36,065 nt of DNA from Prosthecobacter debontii (GCA_945905735.1 CAMDQC010000040.1:1-36065); one strand, 5' to 3'. Numbered from the stretch's first letter, positions 8,474-16,279 are shown. The notes: generated by a model not told the origin, from the letters alone. Program-made: numbers and translations.

Positions 8474-9184
8474 CTATCGCGCCTGCTCAGCCCGCTCGAC
8501 GTGCGACCTGTCGTATTTCCCCAGCAGCACAGCGACTGGGATGCTGATGTATCCAGCGCAGACGACCCATGCGAGAACCTGTGCGCCGACTCCCAAGATG
8601 AATGCCATTTTCTTCGTCCGAATCCCAAGTGTCTGAAAAAGGCTGGCCGCACCGTGACTGAGGTGCATGGCGAGCAGGACCATCGCGACGATATAGAACA
8701 GCGAAATGCCAACATTGCTGAACCCAAAGACGAGCATCCGGTAAACGTCATGATCCTCGCCATCCTTCCATCCCGCGAACTGCGGCGAGACGGTATGCGT
8801 GGTGAAATGCAGGAGGTGAAAAACGATATAGCTCAGCAAAATAATGCCGCTCAGTGCCATGAGCCGTGTCGCGATTTTCGACTGCACGCTACTCGAACGC
8901 GCATACCCCCGCCCTTTCGCTGCACGGTTCTCTTTAATGAGGAGGATCGTCGTGGCAATATGCGCCACAGCGACGCCCAGAAGCCCCAGACGCATGACCC
9001 ACAGCAAGCCAAACGGCAAGTGACGGAGCTTGGTCCCGTATTCATTGATCAATTTCGGACCGGCAAAAAATTGCAGGTTCCCAATCAAGTGCACGATGAC
9101 AAAACCAATCAGCATCGCGCCAGTCACGGCGACGACAGTCTTCTTTCCAATGGATGAACGGTAAAACGAACAGCAGTTACTCAC
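8474..9184 (-). CDS. sdhC: Succinate dehydrogenase cytochrome b subunit (b558 / SdhC type)
   Basis: A 236-residue, five-helix membrane protein of the di-heme, single-subunit cytochrome b family found in type B succinate:quinone reductases. It anchors SdhAB and passes electrons to quinone. The start is read as GTG at 9182-9184, giving the usual short N-terminus before 'SSIGKKTVVAVTG'. The open frame continues upstream into the tRNA gene, but that extension is an artefact. Candidate heme-ligand histidines are H32 (VHLIGN), H75 (VAHIA), H123/H126 (FHLLHF) and H174/H177 (MHLSHG). No sdhA or sdhB follows: the next gene is the unrelated toroid protein, so the catalytic subunits must lie elsewhere. 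Confidence 0.9.
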   Translation of the reverse strand: MSNCCSFYRSSIGKKTVVAVTGAMLIGFVIVHLIGNLQFFAGPKLINEYGTKLRHLPFGLLWVMRLGLLGVAVAHIATTILLIKENRAAKGRGYARSSSVQSKIATRLMALSGIILLSYIVFHLLHFTTHTVSPQFAGWKDGEDHDVYRMLVFGFSNVGISLFYIVAMVLLAMHLSHGAASLFQTLGIRTKKMAFILGVGAQVLAWVVCAGYISIPVAVLLGKYDRSHVERAEQAR

Positions 9185-9270
9185 AGTGCTGTGGTCTATA
9201 CGTTCCCGCACCGGTCGCTGGCAACCGAGGACTTTAGCAAAGACAAAAAAACGTATCTCGAAGAGTAACG

Positions 9271-9346
9271 TGGTGGAGCCTAGGGGGTTCGAACCCCTGA
9301 CCTCCTCAATGCCATTGAGGCGCTCTACCAACTGAGCTAAGACCCC
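9271..9346 (-). tRNA. tRNA-Ala (anticodon GGC)
   Basis: Reading the minus strand from 9346, a full cloverleaf can be drawn. The 7-bp acceptor stem is GGGGTCT with AGGCTCC (one G-T and one T-G pair). The D arm is GCTCAGTTGGTAGAGC. The anticodon stem is CCTCA/TGAGG with loop ATGGCAT, so the anticodon is GGC (reads GCC, alanine). The T arm is AGGGG-TTCGAAC-CCCCT. The discriminator is A and the CCA end is encoded (TGG at 9271-9273 on the plus strand). It is transcribed on the same strand as sdhC and lies about 86 bp upstream of the sdhC start. Confidence 0.97.
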
Positions 9347-9393
9347 GAAACGTCCACGCCAGCCAAGAGGCCGACGGAGCGGAAAGGGCGGCG

Positions 9394-9421
9394 AAACTAA
9401 CAGCGGACTTTAATGGGTCAA
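9394..9421 (-). promoter_or_regulatory. Candidate sigma-70 promoter for tRNA-Ala
   Basis: On the minus strand TTGACC (complement of 9416-9421, 5/6 to the -35 consensus) is followed after 16 bp by TAGTTT (complement of 9394-9399, 3/6 to the -10). A GC-rich stretch follows, resembling the GC-rich discriminators of stable-RNA promoters. The tRNA 5' end would lie about 40 nt downstream of the predicted transcription start. Weak -10, so tentative. Confidence 0.35.
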
Positions 9422-9451
9422 GTGAAAGTTGAAAATTAAAGAAAATGCACC

Positions 9452-9480
9452 TTGCCTCTAGGAGGAGTCCCCCACATATT
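9452..9480 (+). promoter_or_regulatory. Candidate sigma-70 promoter for secG
   Basis: TTGCCT (9452-9457) and CATATT (9475-9480) are separated by exactly 17 bp and end about 20 bp before the secG ATG at 9501. Each hexamer matches consensus at four of six positions. The implied leader is very short. Tentative. Confidence 0.3.
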
Positions 9481-9500
9481 CCGCCCCCTTTTTTCAAAGT

Positions 9501-10115
9501 ATGATCATTCTCGGAGTCACATTTATCGGCATCATGACCAAGCTGCTCATCGCAGTGAACGTTCTCGTTTGCATCCTGCTCATTTTCGTCGTGTTGCTTC
9601 AGCGCCCGAAGACCGAGGGTCTCGGCGCGGCATTTGGCGGAGACACTGCCAGCAATATCTTCGGCGCTCAGACGACGAATGTGCTGGTGAATCTGACTCG
9701 CTGGCTGGCGGGCATCTTCATGGTCGTCACGCTATTGCTTTCGATCCTCTACTCGAAGAACGAAGATTCGCGCACCGCCGTCTCGAAATACATCGAGACG
9801 GAGCGCACGAAGAAGAAGGAGGACGAAGCCCGCAAGAGCGCCGAGGAAGCCGCGAAAGCGAACGCCGCAAAGACAGCTCAGCCATCGGTCGTGTCCGACC
9901 CAGCGAAAGCTCCTGTCGAGGCCACACCCGCCGTGCCAGCGCCCGAAGCGAAACCCGTCGAGCCCGTGAAGCCGCCAGCGGAAGCGCCCGCTCCCGCACC
10001 GGAGCCAGCCAAGCCTGCGGAAACTCCGAAACCCGCCGAGCCTGTGAAGCCTGCGGATGCGCCGACTCCAGCGCCAGAGCCAGCAAAGCCGGAGCCGGCT
10101 CCTGCTGGGAACTAA
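9501..10115 (+). CDS. secG: Protein translocase subunit SecG with long Pro/Ala/Glu-rich C-terminal tail
   Basis: A 204-residue protein whose first ~90 residues are SecG. The first membrane helix (about 13-32) runs into 'VVLLQRPKTEGLGAAFGG', the cytoplasmic loop signature, and a second helix (about 60-84) follows. SecG is the auxiliary subunit of the SecYEG export channel. SecG proteins are usually about 75-130 residues; here a charged helix (about 85-130, rich in Lys/Glu/Ala) is followed by a ~75-residue tail of Pro-Ala-Glu-Lys repeats, including two near-copies of 'APxPAPEPAKP'. The tail's role is unknown. An alternative ATG at 9534 would give a more standard N-terminus (MTKLLIAV), so the start is uncertain by 11 residues. 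Confidence 0.9.
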   Translation: MIILGVTFIGIMTKLLIAVNVLVCILLIFVVLLQRPKTEGLGAAFGGDTASNIFGAQTTNVLVNLTRWLAGIFMVVTLLLSILYSKNEDSRTAVSKYIETERTKKKEDEARKSAEEAAKANAAKTAQPSVVSDPAKAPVEATPAVPAPEAKPVEPVKPPAEAPAPAPEPAKPAETPKPAEPVKPADAPTPAPEPAKPEPAPAGN

Positions 10116-10230
10116 GAAATCCGCTTTCACGAGCGATTGTGGATTCTCTGTAAGAACTCCACGAACAGTTGCAGTGCAGGCAGACGGAACCTAAGAGGCT
10201 GCCTCCCAAACGCGTTGATACCGACTGAAC

Positions 10231-10542
10231 ATGCCAACCTACGAATACGAGTGTGCCAAGTGCCGTAAGGCTTTTGAATGCGTCCAGTCCATGAAGGACG
10301 ACGCATTTTCCACCTGCCCCAAAGATCTGTGCCAGATGAAGAAGTGGGGCAAAGGAACGGTGAAGCGGATGCTCGGCAGCGGGGCGGGGCTGATCTTCAA
10401 GGGGAGCGGTTTTTACATCACCGACTACCGCAGCGACGGCTACAAGACCGCGGCCAAGAAGGATGCAGGCGATTCCTCCGGCACGAAAAAGGCTGAAACT
10501 AAGGCGGTCGAGACGAGTTCCACACCGAAAAAGAAAGACTGA
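10231..10542 (+). CDS. FmdB family zinc-ribbon protein
   Basis: A 103-residue protein with the FmdB N-terminus 'MPTYEYECAKC' and a four-Cys zinc ribbon (C8, C11, C29, C34; the C-terminal knuckle is CPKDLC rather than the usual CxxC). The 'LGSGAGLIFKGSGFYITDYRS' block is typical of the family, which is named after a proposed formamidase/amidase regulatory protein and is annotated as putative regulators. The tail (about 68-103) is Lys/Ser/Thr/Glu-rich and probably disordered. A 5-bp gap separates it from the next gene, another zinc-ribbon protein, so they form an operon. Confidence 0.9.
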   Translation: MPTYEYECAKCRKAFECVQSMKDDAFSTCPKDLCQMKKWGKGTVKRMLGSGAGLIFKGSGFYITDYRSDGYKTAAKKDAGDSSGTKKAETKAVETSSTPKKKD

Positions 10543-10547
10543 TTCCG

Positions 10548-11315
10548 ATGGCCAAAAAAACCGATTCTCCGTCCCTCAAATGCGCCTCTTGTGGACATGA
10601 AAATGAGCCCGAACGCGTCTATTGCCACAACTGTGGCTCCAAGCTCGACCGCTCGCTCCTTCCGAAAGCCGAAGAGACAAAGGACGGGGAATCCAAGGAT
10701 GCGGACCTCCGTCGCATCAAGAAGATGATGAATCCACGGCGAGCGGGCGCAGGGTTTAACGATGTGAAAATCGGAATTCAGGTGGTCATTTTCGCCATCA
10801 TTGTAGCGGCGATGTTCCTCCTGTGGCAAACGCCGGATTCCGTGCCGGAAGCCAAGAAGGACTATCTCCCTACGCGCCCTGCGTCGGAATTGTGGGATCT
10901 CCTCATGGGCGCGAAAACGGCAAACTCAATCACCATCAGCCAAGACGACATGAACGCCAGTATTAAGAACACCCTTAAGGCGGGTGAAGGCGCAGCGGGC
11001 ATCAAGTTTGTTCGCGCGGTCGTGGAGTTGAAGCCGGGGATCATTACCGTCTTCGTCGAGCGCGATGTGTGGGGGCTTTCACTTTACAGCAGCGTTACCT
11101 ACAAGCCTGTTGTCAAAGACGGCAAAATCGCTGGTGAAATCGTGGACATCCACATGGGACGGCTCGGCATCCATCCCGCCGCTGCCGGTGCGGTGGCCAA
11201 CTGGTGCGTGAGCGGAATCTGGAACGCATACGACAAAGAAATCAAACAGGCCGACCGACTCGCCGAGATCAAAGTCGAGGACGGGAAGATCCTGTTCATC
11301 AGCAAGCCACTGTAA
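10548..11315 (+). CDS. Zinc-ribbon membrane protein of unknown function
   Basis: A 255-residue protein beginning with a four-Cys zinc ribbon (C12, C15, C26, C29; pattern CASC-x10-CHNC). A charged segment and one membrane helix (about 73-94, GIQVVIFAIIVAAMFLLW) follow, then a ~150-residue extracytoplasmic domain with no family I recognise ('VRAVVELKPGIITVFVERDVWGLSLYSSV' looks beta-rich). Its TAA overlaps the ATG of the next gene by one base (TAATG), indicating translational coupling to a secreted protein. The topology suggests the ribbon is cytoplasmic and the C-terminal domain periplasmic. Confidence 0.75.
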   Translation: MAKKTDSPSLKCASCGHENEPERVYCHNCGSKLDRSLLPKAEETKDGESKDADLRRIKKMMNPRRAGAGFNDVKIGIQVVIFAIIVAAMFLLWQTPDSVPEAKKDYLPTRPASELWDLLMGAKTANSITISQDDMNASIKNTLKAGEGAAGIKFVRAVVELKPGIITVFVERDVWGLSLYSSVTYKPVVKDGKIAGEIVDIHMGRLGIHPAAAGAVANWCVSGIWNAYDKEIKQADRLAEIKVEDGKILFISKPL

Positions 11316-12667
11316 TGAGACTTCCCCGGCTAGGGGTGTTCGTTTTTGCTGCGCTTTCGCTTTTGGAAGCAGCGTCGGCTGTGGACTTAAAGAACCGCAG
11401 CACCAGTGCCTCCGGGCAATTTATCATCTATTGCGACGACCGGGATTTGCGGGGCCGAGTGGTGCTGTTTGTGGAGGAGACCAAGGAACGGGCGCTCAAG
11501 CTCATGCACGCGCAAGACGGCTGGCGACTCCCCATCATCATGACGCTGGAACCTGCGGTACCGGGTCAGACGGAGCCAGGCGTAAAGCTCACCGTCGTCC
11601 AAAATCCCGCTGGCGGTAAAGTGGAGTTGAACGTCCGCATCGGCGACGATCCGGCGAGCATCTATCTGCAAAAGCACATCCTCCGAGCCGTCCTCATCGA
11701 ACTCGCTTACCGAGCCCGCCCCGTCGTGAATGGAAAGCCCATCGTGGAGGCACCTTGGTGGGCCATTGAGGGCATCATCCAGTCCTTTCGGCGGCGCGAT
11801 GGCGAACTGAACTCCGACGTCTTCAAAAGCATCTCTGACCGCTCCAAACTTCCCCCGTTGGAAAAGTTCCTCACCCAGCCACCGATTCTCCTGAACGGAA
11901 TCTCCGGCGAAGTGGACCGCGCGTGCGCCATGTGCCTCGTAGAGGCGCTCATCAGCCTGCCAAACGGCCCTGAGAACCTCACCCGCTTCATCCGCGACTG
12001 GCCCGCTTCCAGCAACGATGCGATGGGTGCCCTTGCGCAGCACTTTCCCGCCCTCGCCGACTCGGAAAAAAGTCTGGCGAAATGGTGGAGCCTCCAGCTC
12101 GCCCGATTCGCCGACTCCGAGCGCTGGCAGGGGCTCTCGCTCGACGACAGCGACAAAGAACTCACCACCATTCTGAACCTCCAAATCACCGTGGACAAAA
12201 TAGGTCGCACCGAGCAGTTCGCGCTCGCCGACTTTGAGAAATACCTGAGCCTCCCCGGAGCCCAGCAAACCCTCCGCGCCACCCAAATCCGCCTCGTCGC
12301 ATTCAGCGCACGCGCCAATCCGTTCTTTCGACCCGTGGCCGTTGACTACGAACAGATCGTCTCATCTCTCATCGCCGGAAAAACGAAGGACATGGCGACA
12401 AAAGTCACAGCCACCGAAGCCTACCGCAAAAAGCTCACCGAGCGCATGATGCTCATCACCGATTACTTAAACTGGTTTGAAGCCACGCAAGTCACCGGAC
12501 GAAACGACGTCTTTGACGGCTACCTCCGAGCCCTCAAGGAAAACACCCCCAAGCCGCCAAAGCCTGCGGACCCTCGAATCACCGATTACCTCGATACGCT
12601 CGAAAAAGAATTCGCCCCTGTCCTTCCAACTCCGGCGGATCCCGCCAAGGGTGCCGTGATGCGGTAA
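11315..12667 (+). CDS. Secreted protein resembling an inactive peptidase-MA/gluzincin
   Basis: A 450-residue protein. The start is taken at the ATG overlapping the previous TAA; the open frame reaching back to 11204 is only overlap. The signal peptide is residues 1-22 (cleavage after ASA). The N-terminal part 'FIIYCDDRDLRGRVVLFVEETKERALKLM' resembles the entry strand and helix of peptidase-MA-like gluzincins. Downstream, 'VLIELAYR' (126-133) sits where HExxH would be and 'PWWAIEGI' (147-154) where the PxWLxEG glutamate motif would be. Both zinc histidines would be replaced (I128, Y132) while both glutamates remain. If this alignment is right, the protein is a dead protease kept as a structural or binding module. 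The assignment is inference; the safe call is secreted, function unknown. Confidence 0.6.
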   Translation: MRLPRLGVFVFAALSLLEAASAVDLKNRSTSASGQFIIYCDDRDLRGRVVLFVEETKERALKLMHAQDGWRLPIIMTLEPAVPGQTEPGVKLTVVQNPAGGKVELNVRIGDDPASIYLQKHILRAVLIELAYRARPVVNGKPIVEAPWWAIEGIIQSFRRRDGELNSDVFKSISDRSKLPPLEKFLTQPPILLNGISGEVDRACAMCLVEALISLPNGPENLTRFIRDWPASSNDAMGALAQHFPALADSEKSLAKWWSLQLARFADSERWQGLSLDDSDKELTTILNLQITVDKIGRTEQFALADFEKYLSLPGAQQTLRATQIRLVAFSARANPFFRPVAVDYEQIVSSLIAGKTKDMATKVTATEAYRKKLTERMMLITDYLNWFEATQVTGRNDVFDGYLRALKENTPKPPKPADPRITDYLDTLEKEFAPVLPTPADPAKGAVMR

Positions 12668-12780
12668 GTCGCAGCGCGGACGACATGCGCTAGAGTCTCC
12701 CCTCGAATAGAGCGTGTGTGAAAAAAGGTCACCTTTCAGCTTTGACCACGTGGCGGAAGTCGCTACCAACACGCGCTTCG

Positions 12781-13524
12781 ATGAACACACGCATCTTCAC
12801 TCTTGCCCTCGCCACATCCATTCTACCCGCGTCTTTCGCACAAGACCCGGCCAAACCCGCGCCAGCCGCCAAGCCCGCGACCGCTGCAAAACCGGCGGCG
12901 GATGCCGACCCGCTCGCCGGTGTCCCCATGGACATCGTCAGCTACTACATCGGGCGGAACATCGGCACGAACATGAAAGACCAGGGCTTCATGCCCAAGA
13001 TGGAAAACTTCAACGCAGGGATGGCCGATGGCACCGCCGGAAAACCCGCCAAATATCCCGAAGACCAACTCAAGGATGCGATGACGAAGTTCCAGACCGC
13101 CATGATGGCGATCGGCGAACAGAAGCGCGCAGAAGCTGGCAAGCTGGGCGAACAATTTCTCGTAGATAACGCCAAGAAAGCGGGCGTAAAAACAACCGCC
13201 AGCGGCCTCCAATACGAAGTCCTCAAAGCCGGTGCAGGTGCAAACCCAGCCGCGACGGACACCGTCAAGGTTCACTACAAAGGCACGCTCATCAACGGCG
13301 AGGAATTTGACAGCAGCTACTCGCGCAACGAGCCCGCCACCTTCCCGCTCAACGGCGTCATCCCCGGATGGACGGAAGGCGTGCAACTCATGAACAAAGG
13401 CAGCAAGTTCAAGTTCGTCATCCCCGGTAAACTCGCATACGGCGAACGCGGCAGCGCACCGAAGATCGGGCCAAACGAGACGCTCGTCTTTGAGGTCGAG
13501 CTGCTCGAAATCATGGCCAAGTAA
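12781..13524 (+). CDS. Exported FKBP-type peptidyl-prolyl cis-trans isomerase (Mip/FkpA-like)
   Basis: A 247-residue protein. I prefer the ATG at 12781 because it gives a good signal peptide (MNTRIFTLALATSILPASFA); an upstream GTG at 12718 would bury it. After an Ala/Pro/Lys-rich linker (about 21-45) comes an FKBP N-terminal dimerisation domain (about 48-135, 'SYYIGRNIGTNMKDQGF'), then the catalytic FKBP domain (about 138-247). Active-site landmarks are VHYKGTL, GEEFDSSY, VIPGWTEG and the closing LVFEVELLEI. It is expected to assist folding of periplasmic or outer-membrane proteins. It is probably monocistronic. Confidence 0.92.
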   Translation: MNTRIFTLALATSILPASFAQDPAKPAPAAKPATAAKPAADADPLAGVPMDIVSYYIGRNIGTNMKDQGFMPKMENFNAGMADGTAGKPAKYPEDQLKDAMTKFQTAMMAIGEQKRAEAGKLGEQFLVDNAKKAGVKTTASGLQYEVLKAGAGANPAATDTVKVHYKGTLINGEEFDSSYSRNEPATFPLNGVIPGWTEGVQLMNKGSKFKFVIPGKLAYGERGSAPKIGPNETLVFEVELLEIMAK

Positions 13525-13565
13525 GACCGTTTTCGCCCAACGGATCCCCCGTCAATTTATAGCGA

Positions 13566-13589
13566 CGCAAGCGCTACGACTGGCTTGCG
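13566..13589. terminator. Possible transcription-end hairpin after the FKBP gene
   Basis: A perfect 7-bp inverted repeat CGCAAGC / GCTTGCG with a 10-nt loop lies 42 bp beyond the FKBP stop. There is no T-run after it, so it is not a canonical intrinsic terminator. It could be an attenuating or mRNA-stabilising hairpin. Confidence 0.25.
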
Positions 13590-13622
13590 CTGCCCTTGAT
13601 TCACGCCTAATTCAACCCCGCG

Positions 13623-13883
13623 ATGGCCAGCCGCCCGATTGTCTTCAAATGCCCAAATTATCAAGATTGCCTCACCGGTTACCGTGGTGAGGACATTGAG
13701 GTTTTCCCCGGCATGGTGGAGGTATGCCCCGAGTGCGGCTCGGTGCTTCAGGAAGTAAAAAAGCAGACACCTGCTTACGTGGCGTATCTCATCAATCTCA
13801 CCATCGTCGCAGCCTTCGCAGGAGCGCTCTGGCTGGCTTGGCCGTGGCTTTCCGCTCTATTGACTACGGCGCAACGGCGCTAA
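13623..13883 (+). CDS. Small zinc-ribbon, single-pass membrane protein
   Basis: An 86-residue protein with a four-Cys ribbon (C10, C16, C35, C38; the first pair is CPNYQDC, the second CPECGS) followed by one membrane helix (about 52-78) and a short basic tail. Such stubs often precede larger extracytoplasmic domains, but here the stop follows immediately. Its 3' end overlaps the convergent esterase gene by 20 bp. Function unknown. It is the third zinc-ribbon gene in this plus-strand run, two of them membrane-bound. Confidence 0.7.
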   Translation: MASRPIVFKCPNYQDCLTGYRGEDIEVFPGMVEVCPECGSVLQEVKKQTPAYVAYLINLTIVAAFAGALWLAWPWLSALLTTAQRR

Positions 13884-15078
13884 ACATCAGCCGCCGGTCT
13901 CCGCGCTCCGCCAGCGTGCGAGTAAGCACGCCGATGGACCGTTTCACCGGGCCGTGGAAGGCTTCCTTGCCGGAGAAAGACACGACGATGGGCGCGTCGA
14001 GATTTGCCATATCGTCATTCAGCATCACGGAGGCCGATTGCCCCTCGCCGAGTGTAAGGCTGAACGACTGCCCTTTGCGTTCGGCAATGATTTCATCGCC
14101 CGCTTTCGGCTGGTTTGGTGGCACGGCGAGCCAATAGCTGCGCGTGTGCGTCACGTCGTCCTGCCGCCACACGATGCGTTCGGGGAGAGGATTGCGGGTG
14201 AACTTTTCCATCCACGGGATCGCCTTGCGATCCTCCGTATCCATCCAGTGCCCCTTGCCCTTGTGGACCTCGGCAAAGTGCTCGTAGCCACCCGCGTCGG
14301 CCTTGCGTAGAACGGCGAGTTTTTCCGCCCACTCTCCGGCGATGGTGTTTCGCTTGTACGCGCCATCCTTTTCGCCAACTTGGATGGAGAACGGCACATT
14401 GCGAAGCCCGCGCGGTGAGGTTTCGTTGGGATGCCCCGCCATCATCGAGACCGCCGCCCAGCGGTCCGACATACGTGGCGCGAGTTGATACGCACCATCG
14501 CCGCCAGCCGAATAGCCGAGCAAGAAAACGCGGTCAGGGTTCACGCCTTCCAGAGCCACGCAGTTTTGTATGAGGCGGTCGAACAACGCATCCATGTGTG
14601 CTTCGTGCCAGAGATTCCAAGTATTCGTCGGCGCGCGTGGAGCGATATAGACGCCTTCCTTTGCCCGGTATGCCTTCGAAAGCGCGACCTGATTGCGCCA
14701 TTGCGAATCGTTCAACTGCGCGGGAGCTCCACCACCGCCGTGCATCGAAATAAAGAGACTGCGCCCGCCATGTGGTGCGTCTTTTCGGTCGCCGAAATAG
14801 ACCGTCTCGAACTTCATCTCGCGCCCAGCAGCATGGATGATCTTCTCGCGCATCTCGGCCTCGCGCGAGACACGGATATGCGCGAGATGGTCCTCCCACA
14901 AAAGGTCCGCCGCCCGTGCTGCGTCATCCTTCGTCAGCCCCACAGAAGCGAACTCACCCTGCGCACCGCGCCGCTCCAGCGGGACTTTCAGCCACGCGGA
15001 AAGATCAGCGATTGCCCGCGAAGAATCATCCGGTGCCGCCATCGCCGATACGGCGGACAAAAGGAAGAGCGCCTTCAC
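13864..15078 (-). CDS. Secreted alpha/beta hydrolase (PHB-depolymerase/feruloyl-esterase-like)
   Basis: A 404-residue protein with a short signal peptide (MKALFLLSAVSAMA). The alpha/beta-hydrolase core shows an oxyanion-hole HGGGG (113-117), nucleophile elbow GYSAGG (S190), a candidate acid near D238 (GEKDGAYK) and candidate histidine H277 (KGKGHWMD). The arrangement resembles polyhydroxybutyrate depolymerase/feruloyl esterase-type secreted esterases. The C-terminal ~100 residues form an extra beta-rich domain ('TRSYWLAVPPNQPKAGDEIIAERKG' onwards). Its ATG overlaps the adenylate kinase stop (ATGA), so it is translationally coupled to adk, an odd pairing. The real substrate is unknown. Confidence 0.8.
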   Translation of the reverse strand: MKALFLLSAVSAMAAPDDSSRAIADLSAWLKVPLERRGAQGEFASVGLTKDDAARAADLLWEDHLAHIRVSREAEMREKIIHAAGREMKFETVYFGDRKDAPHGGRSLFISMHGGGGAPAQLNDSQWRNQVALSKAYRAKEGVYIAPRAPTNTWNLWHEAHMDALFDRLIQNCVALEGVNPDRVFLLGYSAGGDGAYQLAPRMSDRWAAVSMMAGHPNETSPRGLRNVPFSIQVGEKDGAYKRNTIAGEWAEKLAVLRKADAGGYEHFAEVHKGKGHWMDTEDRKAIPWMEKFTRNPLPERIVWRQDDVTHTRSYWLAVPPNQPKAGDEIIAERKGQSFSLTLGEGQSASVMLNDDMANLDAPIVVSFSGKEAFHGPVKRSIGVLTRTLAERGDRRLMFSAVAP

Positions 15079-15653
15079 TCCGCGAGTTCCGAGACAATGT
15101 CCCGAACAACTTTCACCGGCGACTGCTGTGCATCCACATCGCGCACAACACTCGGTCCGTAAAAATCCAGCAACGGCTTACTTTCCTCATCATACGTCAG
15201 AAGTCGGCGACGAATCGTCTCCTCGTTCGCATCGTCAAAGCGGTTCTCCTTCAGCGCCCGTTTGCGGATGCGGACAACGAGCTGCTCGCGGTCCGGGCAC
15301 GAGAGGTGGAAGACTTTCCGCACATCGATCATGTCGCTCATGATTTGCGCCTGCACGACATTGCGCGGCACGCCGTCGAGCACCAGTGCATCAATGTCGG
15401 GCTTAAACGTGTGCAACCCTACGAGGTGGCTGATGTGCGCGCGGAGCAGCTCCATCGTCACAGCATCCGGCACCAACTGCCCTCGCGAAGAATACTCGAT
15501 GAACTTCTGCCCAATCGCCGTGCGAGTATCGAGCGCGCGGAAAACGTCGCCCATCGCGAGGTGGAAGAAGCGCGGGATCGCGCCGATGATTTTGCCCTGA
15601 GTGCCTTTGCCACTCCCCGGTGCGCCTAGTAAGAGATACGTGCGGTATTTCAT
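15075..15653 (-). CDS. adk: Adenylate kinase family protein (short LID)
   Basis: A 192-residue nucleoside monophosphate kinase. The P-loop GAPGSGKGT is at 10-18, 'AMGDVFRAL' corresponds to the GDMLR block, 'LDGVPRN' to LDGFPRT, and the C-terminal 'DDANEETIRRRLLTYDEESKPLLDFY' is typical of adenylate kinases. It lacks the long zinc or hydrogen-bonded LID, so it belongs to the short-LID class. Several consensus positions differ (V for M in GDMLR, V for F in DGFPR, N for T). It could therefore be a second, divergent adenylate kinase rather than the main housekeeping enzyme. Confidence 0.85.
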   Translation of the reverse strand: MKYRTYLLLGAPGSGKGTQGKIIGAIPRFFHLAMGDVFRALDTRTAIGQKFIEYSSRGQLVPDAVTMELLRAHISHLVGLHTFKPDIDALVLDGVPRNVVQAQIMSDMIDVRKVFHLSCPDREQLVVRIRKRALKENRFDDANEETIRRRLLTYDEESKPLLDFYGPSVVRDVDAQQSPVKVVRDIVSELAE

Positions 15654-15720
15654 GGAAAAAGCGCAGCATCCTCACCGGATTTCGTCCTTGGGCAAGGCCG
15701 AAAGCTTACTCTTCGCTCAT

Positions 15721-16248
15721 CTATTTCCCTCGCGGCCCTATTTCTCGGTCTAGGATTTTGCGCAGCCTTTCCTTGGATGATTCCTCGCGGACGAGCTTCC
15801 AGCCTGAGAGTCCTTGAAATTCGAAGATGCTCTTAGCGTCCATATTGTCCAATACCACGAATGTAATCGGCGACCGCCACCCCTTGCTTACGAACTCAAA
15901 GCCCTCCGACTTGGATTTCTCGTTTGCAGACTCGATTTGCTTCTGGATGTTTGCGGCGGTGAAATTCAGGTCCAGTTGCTTCTCAATTCTCATCACCCCC
16001 GCGAGAACCTCGGCCTGAAGCCGATTAGCAGGGACGCTCGCCCCATAACGCTGGCGTAGGGACTCGGCAATGAGGGGACGGAGACTTTCCTTTAACGAAT
16101 CCCGATAGGCGATGACGTCCGTCAATGCGCTGACAGTCTTTCCATCGTGCGAGCGAACAGCCTTCGCGTATCGGTCCGTCGTATCATAGGCCGAGTAGAT
16201 GAAGCTGCCGATGCACACGATCAGCATGAGAACGAAGATTTTCTTCAT
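15721..16248 (-). CDS. Single-pass/exported protein resembling DUF2939
   Basis: A 175-residue protein with an N-terminal hydrophobic helix (about 3-20, KKIFVLMLIVCIGSFIYS) serving as signal or anchor. The segment 'RYAKAVRSHDGKTVSALTDVIAYRDSLKESLRPLIAESL' matches the DUF2939 theme (an alternating short helix and a '..VDF..LR.SLK.QL' block). The C-terminus is a mixed domain with 'FEFQGLSGWKLVREESSKERLRKIL'. It lies 67 bp upstream of adk on the same strand and 31 bp downstream of the TPR gene. Function unknown. Confidence 0.65.
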   Translation of the reverse strand: MKKIFVLMLIVCIGSFIYSAYDTTDRYAKAVRSHDGKTVSALTDVIAYRDSLKESLRPLIAESLRQRYGASVPANRLQAEVLAGVMRIEKQLDLNFTAANIQKQIESANEKSKSEGFEFVSKGWRSPITFVVLDNMDAKSIFEFQGLSGWKLVREESSKERLRKILDREIGPRGK

Positions 16249-16279
16249 TGGTATCTTCGCCGCGTGCGATCGCCAAAGC

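Noticed and set aside
9185..9331. Upstream extension of sdhC
   Set aside because: The frame runs into the tRNA-Ala gene; the 'EEVRGSNPLGST' peptide is the usual translation of a tRNA T-arm region, not protein sequence.
13533..13549. CCGTT/AACGG inverted repeat right after the FKBP stop
   Set aside because: Only a 5-bp stem with a 7-nt loop and no T-run; too weak to call a terminator.
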